Positions 44,979-54,849 of a DNA stretch of 64,000 nt are shown in pieces. The translations under genes and the position numbers were made by a program. The stretch lies in NCBI GenBank assembly GCA_958295665.1, contig OY282560.1, forward strand, positions 256,351,368-256,415,367, written 5' to 3'. The stretch is from Tipula vernalis. Taxonomy: Eukaryota; Arthropoda; Insecta; Diptera; Tipulidae. The first letter of the stretch is position 1. Each line of letters starts with the position of its first letter. The notes below the pieces were generated by a model that ran no database searches, was not told the DNA's origin, and worked only from the letters and a program-made list of their open reading frames with translations.

Positions 44979-45894
44979 TCTGTTGATTTGTCAAAAACTG
45001 TTGAGTATTCCCGATGGAAAAATGACATATCGATATTATCGCGTCCAATTGTTGTTAATGCTAAAAATAATATAAATTTCTTGATTGGCCAATTTTTTGA
45101 CGTCTTGAATTGGCACATAAAATAAAAACACGTATAGTTAATAAATTTGATAAGAGATGGCGTTGTTAAATTTTACAATTTGTTTTTTACATAACAATTC
45201 TCGAAAATCAAAAAATATGGCAATAAATATTTATTTACATTTACATAGCCAAATTAAATGGAAAAATTTATACATAAATTGTTGGTATTAAATAAATGTA
45301 ATTATGTAATAAACTAATTTCCGCACATACAATATTTTAAAAATGGACGAAAAACGTACTACAACAGCGCCATTAATATTATGTAGGCGAAATAATAATA
45401 ATAATTAATTTGTTTTTATCAATAAAAATCTATCTATGTAATTTAATATCGTCTAAAAGGTTCACACTCTTAAATAGTTTTAATATTTATCAAAAATGTC
45501 GCTAGATGACATTACCTAGTTTTATCGAATAGTCGAATTTGTTAATATTATCAAACAGGTGGCACTGCAATATTGTCATGTAAAAAACAAATTTAAATGT
45601 AAAAAACTAGAGTCTAACTAAAATCTAAAAAGAGTAACTTATATTTCATTTTATATTTGAATAAAGGTTTTAATTGTTACAGTTATGATTTTTATTAACT
45701 TTATACTTTAATTTTTCAGTTAATAACTTATTATTGTTTGATATTTTTAAAAAGTATTAGTTTTTTACATATAATTTACATTTTTATGTAATTTACACAG
45801 TTTTTTACATTTTTTACATGTAAAATGTAAAAAATGGTTTTTTACACGAATTTGCCCAACTGTGCCGTTCGGACTATTTTAGTTTTTAACAATC

Positions 45895-47371
45895 ATGGCT
45901 GTTCGACGTGCAGAAGAGCTCGCTTCGAAATCGTGCTTTTGTTAAGTATTTTGGCGAAGAGGCATCAGAAGAAGATAATGTTCTCGAAGAAGTGGAGGAC
46001 AATGTCAGTAGCGAACAATGTCATTAGCTTAAGAATTTAATTTGCCTGTCTGTAATCAGTTTGATTTTTCGGCATTTTTTATAGACAAATATATTAATTG
46101 TTCATGGCAATCCCAATATTTTCGATCTGGTAAATCAGAAAAATACAGAGGCCAATCGCTCTCTATAAAAAATGCCGAAAAATCAAACTAATGTCATTAG
46201 CGTCAGGCATAGACACAAAATAGTCTGTAACCACAAGTATGTATATGATAAAGATAAGACGAGATGATCTACGAAAGCAGATGAGACTCGACGATGTACT
46301 CCAATTTCGACGCACTTTGCAACACCAACTGCTGCAGAAATGTACGTAATTACCCCACTCGGCGCCTGGAATTTAATTTTCACGGATGCCATTCTTGAGA
46401 TTATTGTCAATCATTCGAATGAAGAAATCGATCGAAGAATATTGAATATGAGTGAAGATTTTCGTGAAAGAAGTACGTTTAGTGCTTTAACTGTAACTGA
46501 GTTGCGAGCACTTTTGGGCCTTGCAAAGGTAAGCAAAGGTTTGAATTTATGTAGTCAATTTTGCGCTTCGACGACCACAGCACTCGTACGGATAGATGTA
46601 CGGTAGACATTGTTGCTCCCATTCGCGAGATATGGGAATTATTAATTATTCAGTACAAAAACAATTGCAGTCTCATTGCAGATGGTGTAACCATTGATGA
46701 AACGTTGTTAGGATTTCGAGGTAAATTTCCGGCGAAGGTTTACATACAGTCAAAACCAGCACGCTACGGCATAAAAATCGTTTGCATGAACATACTAAAA
46801 CTTTTTATGTGTGCAACGCTATTGCTTATACCGGAAAGGCGTCTTGCAATTGTGGCGAAAAAGTTCCACAGTACTACGTCAGAGTTCTGTCAGAGCCGAT
46901 TCACCATACGAATCGTACAGCTACGTTTGATAATTGGTTTACTACCATAAATATATGTAATTTGATGAAAAACGAGTGACGCTTGGATGTGATTGGCACA
47001 ATAAGGAAGAATAAACGGGAAATTCCCGTGATATATTCGTGCGACACACTATTATCTGTTACTCGTAAAAACAAAGTAGTGTTGTTAGTCTCTACTATTC
47101 ATAAGAAAGGCATCTCAGGTATATCAGGGAAACTAGAAATGATCGAGTCTCACAATTCTACGATCACACTCATATCATATACAACTTGTCTACATGTAAT
47201 GAGTATTTGACACGACTGAATTTCCTCAAACAGTTGTCCTGTCAGTTAGTTAAGCATCACATGAAAACTAGACTCAAAGTTACAGGTCTCCACAGGCCCA
47301 TACGAATGAATATACAATCGATTCTAGGGTGCTGTGAGGTACAAATTAAACACGAAATTGCCAGTAATTAA
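45895..47371 (+). pseudogene. piggyBac-like transposase
   Basis: Starts ATGGCTGTTCGACG at 45895. The acidic N-terminal region (SEEDNVLEEVEDN in a shifted frame) is followed by a small palindromic insertion (46029-46189). The transposase core then reads ITPLGAWNLIFTDAILEIIV, VTELRALLGLAK, APIREIWELL, VTIDETLLGFRGKFP, VYIQSKPARYGIKIVCM, TKTFYVCNAIAYTGK and TATFDNWFTTI. The C-terminal part is LKQLSCQLVKHHMKTRL. This order is typical of piggyBac (DDE_Tnp_1_7). VTIDE and FDNWF carry catalytic Asp positions. Many frameshifts and stops. TTAA ends were not found. The 4.9-kb TIR element lies immediately upstream. Confidence 0.85.
46029..46189. mobile_element. 161-bp palindromic insertion in the piggyBac pseudogene
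   Basis: Flanked by a perfect 12-bp direct repeat AATGTCATTAGC (46017-46028 and 46190-46201). It contains TTTGATTTTTCGGCATTTTT and its inverted copy AAAAATGCCGAAAAATCAAA, a 28-bp stem. The left stem begins about 30 bp inside the insertion, the right stem at its edge. Non-coding MITE-like insert; class unclear. Confidence 0.7.
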
Positions 47372-47631
47372 TCAATTTATAAATTTGTCTATATTATGTA
47401 TTTTTATTGTATTTTAAAATAATTTTTCAATTAAATAAGTATAATAAAGAAAAAAATCAAAATTATATTTTTACGAGTTTTTCCCCATCTCTTAGACCTC
47501 TAAGACTGTACATTAGAATCGCACGGTAAGTCTCTGAAACAATATTTTTCCCATCTCCCCCCTTGGAACTTCTCCTGTCGAAAGATTTCATTCGACATTT
47601 ACAGAATTAATACAGATAATATAAGCAGTAC
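47372..47631. other. spacer between piggyBac and errantivirus remnants
   Basis: AT-rich, no recognisable feature. Contains a C-run (CCCATCTCCCCCC) without obvious meaning. Confidence 0.4.
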
Positions 47632-48000
47632 TCACATAGAACAATTGGACACACTCCCCAACTAAACTAGCTCCATTTGAGTTAATCACAGGACATTATA
47701 TTAAATCTAATTTAATTCAAAATATAGAAACAACTTGAACTAAACAAGACTATCTTGACGAACCTACAAAAGAATACGAAAAATTAACTAAATTAATTCA
47801 CCAACGAAACCAAAAAACAAAACAAAATTTAATCGAAAAACTAAACAAGAATCGTTATGATCCTCTTGAATTCGAAAATGACACTGCTATATACGAACAG
47901 ATAATAGAAGAGATAAGTTGGCATCAAAATTTATAAAACATAATGTAGTACAATATAACAAAATTACTGTAGATACCAATAAACGTCAGGTTCATAAGCA
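47632..48000 (+). pseudogene. errantivirus/Gypsy integrase C-terminus
   Basis: Plus strand: SPTKLAPFELITGHYI is the conserved post-core block of errantivirus-type integrases (chromosomal fragments related to 17.6, 297 and gypsy). A Lys/Asn-rich tail with YDPLEFEND follows. Stops are frequent. The upstream pol is missing. An env-like region comes next, the usual gene order. Confidence 0.65.
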
Positions 48001-48310
48001 AAAAATAATATTTGAAATTCTTGGTATGTTTTCCAAATAGAGCATAGCCCAGAAAATAGAGATTCACAATTTAAGTGACAACAAAGAACTTTACTATTAA
48101 AATTAGGAAAAGGTTATTACAATTATTCAAGATTAATTCATATTATAAACATTAATGCATTACTGACTGTGAACAAAATATTGATCAAATTAATTCAAAT
48201 ATAAATAGCCTATCTAAAGAAACTGAGAAACATGTAGAATTTAAAATAAAAATGGGCTTCGTAAACAAGAAATATGGTATCATGTTTTTTTAAATAACTT
48301 GGAAATAATA

Positions 48311-50029
48311 GCCGCGTTTTTTTATTAGCTCCGGATAGCAAGCTTATGGGAAATTTCTATTGAAAGTTTTGCTATTATACCCATGTGTCGCTAGTAAACA
48401 AAAAACTAAAATTTTTCCTAACTTGACGCAGTTGCTAGACATTTCGACTATATATGTATATATAATATATAAAATATATAAATATTCGAAAAAAATATTA
48501 ATTCTAATGTGAATACCGACTTCGAAAATTTTTCGGTCTTCAAATAAATGTTGCGGGCATTAATAATAATTAATTTCGTTAATGAATCAGTTCGAACATC
48601 ACTAAGTAGTGTTTAAAGTGTTTGTGTCGCCTTCAAAACAATCAACAAAATCAAAACAAATTTGTTTGTGTTTCTTTGTCCTACACAAAATCTATTTCCA
48701 TGTCCAGGCGTTAAAAATCGAAAATTGTGAATATAGGACAAAAAGTAATTTATTGTAAAATCCCCTTATGTATTTACGTACGTTCGTAGGTGGTTTGGCA
48801 TCTATTGGGGGGGGGGGGGACCAAAGTTGCCTAGATTAATCTACCAGCTCCATAACCTTCCAGTAGGGGTGCGCATCACGTGAGCTGTTCTGGTTATTAG
48901 ACAGCTGCGTGATTGGCACAATTGTGTAACTTGTTCACAATTCGTAAGTGTACGTGCTGCCTCCTCGTGGCAACCACTGGTAACTTAGGACATTTGGCAC
49001 ATTTTTGGCCATTTGGCACAGGCCAAAGTACGGCGCTAAAGGAGAAAACCTTGACAAAAAACCCTAATCTAAGGTGGAAGAGCATATGCCGATGGATGAA
49101 CGGCTGATAGGTTAATCTGTCCAAAGTATGCGAACTCTGGATACCAGCCACCCTACAGTTTTAATTAGCCTTCCTATAGTAAAGCCGATTTGCAATTCCC
49201 AGCAACTCGTAAGAGTAAAATCAAACGGAGGACGGGGCAGGGGTGCTAATATATGGGAGTGGGACAGTCCTTGAGTTCCAATGCTACATGCTGTAGTAAA
49301 TATCTAGGAAGGAGAGCAATAAGCCCAAAAAGTATGTATCACGTACATTATCAAGTTCATTAAGAACCTGAATAATGACTGGACGAATAATTAAGCAGGG
49401 TTCAGCACAATAGATCTTTTAGGTCGCAGTGCGAGGTGGCTTAGCAATAATACGTACATTCGCAATAATAGCAATAATACGTACGTTCGTAGAAAAATAA
49501 AATGCTTGATTCCCTTAATTAATAAAACGATAAATTTTTTGTCAGTTTTTTATGTAGTGGATAAAGCTACGTACATTTAAATACGCATTCAATCAAGTAA
49601 GTAGTATTTAAATACGCATTGATTCAAGAAACTGTGGAAGAAAATGAAGACGATGCAGATATTGATCTTTTATTTTCATCCCAACAAATATTATACACAA
49701 ATAAATGGTACACAAATAAATGTTAAACTTTTTACGTCGATATGACATTTGAATTTGACATATATCAAAATTTTTAAACCAAAATGAAGTTTGCCACAAT
49801 TTCTAGGGTTGTACAAAAAACAAAAAAAATTCAAATTTCCCTTTGCTCCCGATAGCAGCTCCGAATAGCTGCTCCAGATAAAAAGGTAGAGCTAAAAAGT
49901 TGAATGAAAAATTTTAGATCAGTTTTAATCAATTAATTATATGCATAAATAGCTCGTGAAACATTAGTTTTTTCACAGAAAATTAGCTGCTCCGGATACA
50001 ATCTATCCGGAGCTAATGAAAAACGCGTC
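48311..50029. mobile_element. TIR element inside env
   Basis: Ends GCCGCGTTTTTTTATTAGCT and (reverse complement of the right end) GACGCGTTTTTCATTAGCTC, both continuing into CCGGATAG. The flanks AAATAATA (48303-48310) and AAATAAAA (50030-50037) may be an 8-bp duplication with one change. About 1.03 kb once the nested retroposon is removed. 49610-49730 has a short frame, ETVEENEDDADIDLLFSSQQ, with no assignable family. Confidence 0.6.
48789..49477 (+). mobile_element. unassigned retroposon, copy 1 (689 bp)
   Basis: Starts GGTGGTTTGGCATCTATTGG and ends in CAATAA repeats. Flanked by a perfect 14-bp duplication TACGTACGTTCGTA (48775-48788 and 49478-49491). It matches 51175-51932 along its length with small indels, at roughly 90% identity by eye. 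The short AAT-type tail and variable long target duplication show target-primed reverse transcription by a LINE machinery. No RT or other frame is present. The long G-run near 48808 differs between copies. Confidence 0.85.
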
Positions 50030-50186
50030 AAATAAAACCTTTCCATAGTACTAACAGAGGACTGATTAATTGACTAGGAAATATAGTTAAAAGCCTTACA
50101 GGAAACATGGACCATGAAGATTACGTTGAAAGTAACAAACATTTAGACATACTATCGTCGAATCAAGATACACTTAATAATCAAAT

Positions 50187-50671
50187 CAGTTTTTTTCAAC
50201 GCGTTACCTATTTGTATTAGAGGGCATATTCATTCCAAATCATTTCTATCCAAAGTTTGAAAATGGCTTTTTGAAACGGCTGACATTACATTTCTTTTAC
50301 GGGTTATTAAATAAATGATTTCTATACAATGGGTATTTTTAGTTTTTTTATTTTTGCTTCACTGTAATAACTGGTTGTTGTAGATTTTGTGATTATGTAA
50401 TTTTTATTTTTATATTTGTCTTATATTGTTATTAGTTTATATTTTTAGTTTATAATCAGTTATTAGATATTTTTTTAGTATTTATGTATTTTACTTTTTT
50501 TAAGTTTTTTATTTTTTTTTATTGGTGGATTCGATTCTGTCGTTCTTTCGGCACAGAATCCTCCAGGATTTTTTACTTTTTTACGCTTATTATCCGTGTT
50601 CATTAATTATAATTTATCATAATGTAAAAAATGTAAAAAATTAAAATTTAAATAAATAAATAAACAAATGG
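50187..50671 (+). mobile_element. 5'-truncated retroposon with (AAAT)n tail
   Basis: Flanked by a perfect 10-bp duplication ATAATCAAAT (50177-50186 and 50672-50681). It ends with AAATTTAAATAAATAAATAA. No coding sequence remains, probably a LINE 3'UTR. It interrupts env between NNQ and the matching continuation. A frame that appears to start at 50668 is created by this insertion. Confidence 0.75.
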
Positions 50672-51174
50672 ATAATCAAATATATCTAAACCAAGAAATG
50701 GTAAAAAGATTTAATAATATTACGAAATATATAAATAACCACCAGATTGAACTCAAGGAATATTTTAATAAATTTCAAAATCATTTAAGTAATAAAATGG
50801 ATATAATTGATTTGTCATTACACATTAAGCAATTTTTGGACCAAATATTTCTTGACATAAAAATGCTAAATGAACACTTGAAAGACATATTAGATTCAAT
50901 AATTCTAGCAAAAATCGGCCTAATTTCGAAACACATTTTGCACCCAAAAGAAATTAATTAAATACTAAATCTTTTGAGAACATTTACGAATTCCTTGAAT
51001 TACAAGCATATTACATTTTATGTTTATAATCAAAATACCTACATTTTATCCCGATATACTAGACTTCTATCACATAGAAACCTTAGCTATTAATTATACT
51101 ATTGAATTAAATTGTATATTAAAGTGTAGATAAGCCATGCCAAATTATCGAACAAATACGTTACTGTCCAGAAA

Positions 51175-51932
51175 GGTGGTTTGGCGTCTATTGGAAGGGG
51201 GGATCAAAGTTGAGTAGATTAATCTACCAGCTCCGTAACCTTCCAGTAGGGTGCGCATCACGTGAGCTGTTCTGGTCTTGTCATTAGGCAGCTGCGTGAT
51301 GGGTACAATTGTGTAACGGGTAACCTGTGCACAATTCGCAAGTGTACGTACTGCCTCCTCGTGGCAACCACTGGTAACTAAGGCCATTTGGCACATTTTA
51401 GGCCATTTGGCACAGGTTAAAGTACGGCGCTAAAGGAGAAAACCTTGACAAAAAACCCTAATCTAAGGTGGAACAGCATATGCCGAAAGATGAATGGCTG
51501 ATAGGTTAATCAGCCCAAAATATGCGGACTCTGGATACCAGGCACCCTCCAGTTTTATTTTTAGCCTTCCTGTAGTAAAGCTGGGTGACCTACAGGTGAT
51601 TTGCAATTCCCAGCAACTCGTAAGAGTAAAATCAAACGGAATACGGGGCAGGAGTAGGAATATACGGGAGTGGCACAACCCTCTCGAGGTCCTTGAGCTC
51701 CAATGCTACCGTCTTTCTAGCGGAACTACATGCTGCAGTAAACATCTAGGAGGGAGAGCAATAAGCCCAGATAGTATTTATCACGTACCGGGAGGCAGTA
51801 TTGTCAGGTTCATTAAGAACCTGAATATTGACTGAACGGATAATTAAGCAGGGGCCAGCACAATAGATCTTTTAGGTCGCAGTGCGAAGTGGCTGATCGC
51901 CCGCATGGCCCCCCCAATAATAATAATAATAA
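51175..51932 (+). mobile_element. unassigned retroposon, copy 2 (758 bp)
   Basis: Starts GGTGGTTTGGCGTCTATTGG and ends GCCCCCCCAATAATAATAAT. Flanked by the perfect 13-bp duplication TACTGTCCAGAAA (51162-51174 and 51933-51945). Same family as 48789-49477; this copy is slightly longer because it keeps several short segments. A GTAGATTAATCTAC palindrome lies near the 5' end. No RT coding. Identical 5' ends in both copies argue against random 5' truncation and for a defined full-length unit. Confidence 0.88.
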
Positions 51933-52577
51933 TACTGTCCAGAAAACGTAATAAATAAAATCTCAGAGAATAAATGTGTACCTAACACCATAAGGAACCA
52001 AGAAACCACCATTTGCTAATGATTAACAACCAAAATACAGTTAAAATGTTAGAACCAAATCACTTGTTGGTAATAGCACAAAATGATTCAACGCTACAGA
52101 CAAACTGTAGAAAAGATATAAACTAAAAATTAGTAAATGGAATTATTCTCATGTACTCCGAAAATTGCTCAATACACGTAATGACATTGAATATAAATAG
52201 TAAACCGGCGGTATTTTGGGATGTTGTTGAAATAATCTCAACATTATACAATGAAATTGAACCCAACGAAATATCAGAACAATTAACTCTTCAAAAACTT
52301 AATGACTGGAATTTTGGCAATCTAAAAGAAATCTAATCAATATGTTAAAACAAAAAACTAATAAAAATTTCAAGTTTATAGTTATGGAAGTAGCCGTTTG
52401 AAAAATAGTATATACAGGTTATAAAGTACTCCAAAATTTAAGGAAGAAGAAAAAGTCAAAACAAGTCCAAGACATGGTCATAAGAGAAGTAGACATCAGT
52501 CAAGGATGCATCGAGACATGAAGCAAAGCCACCAAGGAAACCCATTCAGATGACACTTCACATCAACAGGGGAGCAG

Positions 52578-53113
52578 TAACGTCCCTAAACTCAACATCC
52601 GGTTTATTGTAAAGAATTTATTATATTTCATTTCTCATATTCATATGGTATATAAAAAATTCTGTAATTAGAATCCAATAAAATTGTATACACTATTTAA
52701 AATTTTTCCCTAAATATAAAAATTGTCAATTAAACGTAAAACATAAAAATTTTCCACAAGTTAGGAAATGATGAGTAAACATAAAGTAAAATTATAAAAT
52801 AAAATATTTAATAAAATAAATCAGATTATAAAGTGAATTCAACTCACATCAACATGTTTTTATTCCAAAGTTTGCGAGACAATAATAATATTTATAATTC
52901 ATACGATACATTACAACTTTTGTTTATGTTTTAATCAATTTATGTTTTTACACATTTCAATAAAAGTTTTATTGTTAGTCGTGATTAATAATCGGAATAT
53001 CATCATACGGTGCAATATTACATTCCGTCAATTTTTTACGATAGATATAGCTGTTCGTTTTTTACGGTTTATTTGAAAACGAGCGGAAACAAAAGAAAGT
53101 TGTTATTACAATT
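52578..53113 (+). repeat. putative 3' LTR of the errantivirus
   Basis: Follows a purine-rich AACAGGGGAGCAG and starts AGTAACGTCCC, as errantivirus LTRs often start AGT. Contains GGTATATAAAAAATTCTG (TATA) and CAATAAAATTG (poly(A) signal-like). No 5' LTR in the window for comparison, so both borders are tentative. Confidence 0.35.
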
Positions 53114-53154
53114 TCTATTAGTTTTTAAATTTCCGGCAACCTCATTGTAGGATA

Positions 53155-53274
53155 ATGGTATTAATGTTTAGTAGCGAAAACTCCAACCAAAAAAAAGTTT
53201 ACATAAGCTATTTGGATCAAGAAACAATCAACATGGTCCTGAATCCTGGTAAGAGAATCTATAAACGAGAACAG
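53155..53274 (+). other. possible 40-codon coding exon with a strong splice donor
   Basis: ATG at 53155 opens a frame (MVLMFSSENSNQKKVYISYL to GKRIYKREQ) of normal, non-low-complexity composition. It ends at CAG followed by GTAAGA (53275), a consensus 5' splice site in phase 0. I do not recognise the protein. The frame continues unspliced to 53445, where it runs into the foldback element. It could be the first exon of a host gene, a transposon exon, or chance. No acceptor could be identified. Confidence 0.3.
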
Positions 53275-53410
53275 GTAAGACAATACAAATTATTACTACT
53301 TCGCGAAGCACGAAGTGCAGAAAGTAACTCAACACATTATCAACTTTTACGTTGTATTTGGGTATTTCTCAAACCAGGATTCTTAAGCATTAAAATTTTA
53401 ATAGAATTTA

Positions 53411-54209
53411 TAGCGGTTCACCCAATTCTCGCCGTTCGATGTTGAAAGGCCCAACGGAATGTCGGAAGGCCCAATGTCGAAAGGCCTAACACCGAAATGC
53501 CGAATGGGTCGGAAGGCCGAAAGTCGAAAGGCCGAATGTCGTATGGCGAATGTGTCGAAAGGCCGAATGTCGTATAACCGATTAGGCCGGAAGTGTTGAA
53601 AGGAAAAATTTCGAATGGACGAACGTGTGGAAAGGCCGATTGGGTCGAAAAGCCGAATTAACATTAAATTTACCTTCACTTAATTGATTGAAATCAATAT
53701 TTGAAATCTTTGAATTTATTTCTTAATCTAAAATGATTTAAATATATTGAAGATTAGTGCTAATAAATCCTGTGTAAATAAATTGAAGATACGTGCTAAT
53801 AAATCGTCTGAAAAAATTTATTTCTCTTTCTTTTTTAATTATAATTAATTAATTTTTAATTATAATTATAAAAATTTAAATTTTGGTTTTCATAAAAATA
53901 TAAATTTTGAAAATTTTCATTCATAAAAAGATGAAAAATTAAAATCAATTTCAATACAAATGGCCTTTCAACATTCGACCTTTCGACACAATCGGCATTT
54001 CGACATTCGGCCTTTCTACACGTTCGGCCTTTCGATATTCGGCTTTTCGATATTCGGCCTTTCGACCCTTCGGCCGGTCGACCATTTCGGCCTTTCGAGA
54101 TTCGGTCTTTCGACACATTCGACCTTTCGATACATTCGGCCTTTCGATATTCGGCCTTTCGGCGTTCGACCTTTCGATATTCGGCGTTTCCGCCATTCCA
54201 TTCACGCTA
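53411..54209. mobile_element. foldback element with arms of tandem short repeats
   Basis: The left arm (about 53440-53660) is a string of variants of CGAAAGGCCGAATGT. The right arm (about 53957-54190) is the same in reverse complement (TTCGGCCTTTCGACATTCGG). The AT-rich middle (53661-53956) is not repeated. The outermost TAGCG occurs on both sides in inverted orientation (53411 and 54209). Long inverted arms made of tandem repeats are the hallmark of foldback/Galileo-like elements. All protein frames across the arms are repeat artefacts. Confidence 0.75.
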
Positions 54210-54849
54210 CAACATATTTGTTGCCGATGAACATAAGCTTTTATTAAAAAAACGCTTTCTTTTCTTTTGCTTTGCACATATAAATAAAACGCATTTACTT
54301 TATTTAAATTGAATTATAATTATGGTTTTAAGAGCTAACATTATTTTTCTTTCTCCTTTACACACCAACTCCAAAAAACTACTGAAAAATCAGAAAACTG
54401 AAATTTCGAATTCATTTCTTCATTTCGTTTTCTATATTTATTTTTATTAAATTTTACGATAGAGGTGACGTCTACTGACATTTTATTTTTTGTTTTTACA
54501 TTTTTAATTTTTTGCAGATGGCTCTAAATAACAAAGGAGAATATTATTATTAAATTATTTTAAGCCTAAACATGCCGGCCACCTTGAAATAGTGTAATTT
54601 CGAAATCAAACGTTTTTTCATTGATTATATTTTAATACAAAGAAAAAATTTTAATTTGGAAAAATTTATCGATGATTAACACTTCATGTGTCTCAGGTAA
54701 TTCATACAATATAAAAAAAAATCAGCTAAAACAATTATAAATTCAGTTAATAAATCATTTCACAAAAAATTCAAAAAGTTTAACAAAAAAAAATTTTTTT
54801 TTTAATTACTTCCACGACATATCAGTGGAAAATCAGACATTTTTCAATA
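54210..54849. other. AT-rich spacer
   Basis: No recognisable gene; the 3' end of the minus-strand BEL-3 element, with its possible untranslated end, may reach into the right part. Confidence 0.4.

Larger units (their letters stand above)
40943..45864. mobile_element. 4.9-kb non-autonomous TIR element with 8-bp target duplication
   Basis: The ends are exact 11-bp inverted repeats CACAGTTGGGC (40943 on the plus strand and 45864 on the minus strand), followed by subterminal TTTTTTACAT/ATGTAAAAA clusters at both ends. The perfect 8-bp direct repeat CCGTTCGG flanks it (40935-40942 and 45865-45872). No transposase frame is present. The interior holds seven copies of a 169-bp tandem repeat and a cluster of nested MITEs. 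The 8-bp duplication points to hAT or another 8-bp-duplicating superfamily; the first bases (CACAG) do not fit the hAT consensus well. It lies 22 bp upstream of the piggyBac pseudogene start codon. Confidence 0.8.
48016..52570 (+). pseudogene. env: errantivirus env, split by insertions
   Basis: Four coding islands can be followed in order, each decayed. 48016-48310 holds an N-terminal env part (YYNYSRLIHIINI, INSNINSLSKE). 50030-50186 holds the cleavage/fusion-like region NRGLIN and IVKSLTGNMDHEDY. 50672-51174 holds a helical stretch (NQEMVKRFNNITKYINNHQI). 51933-52570 holds the C-terminal part (LEPNHLLVI, CSIHVMTLNI). The gaps are exactly the insertions at 48311-50029, 50187-50671 and 51175-51932. 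Stops occur in several islands. Such env proteins resemble baculovirus F proteins; this copy is dead. Confidence 0.65.

Noticed and set aside
48800..48820. G-run near 48808 as a regulatory quadruplex
   Set aside because: Single homopolymer run that differs between the two retroposon copies; more likely slippage.
49608..49799. 63-codon minus-strand ORF in the TIR element
   Set aside because: Low-complexity composition. The plus-strand acidic frame there is more suggestive but also too short to call.
50668..50961. Apparent independent 97-codon gene
   Set aside because: Its start lies in the target duplication of a retroposon and the rest is an env island; not a separate gene.
53398..54277. 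Several Arg/Lys/Glu-rich or Phe/Arg-rich ORFs on both strands
   Set aside because: They translate the CGAAAGGCCGAAT repeats of the foldback arms in different frames.
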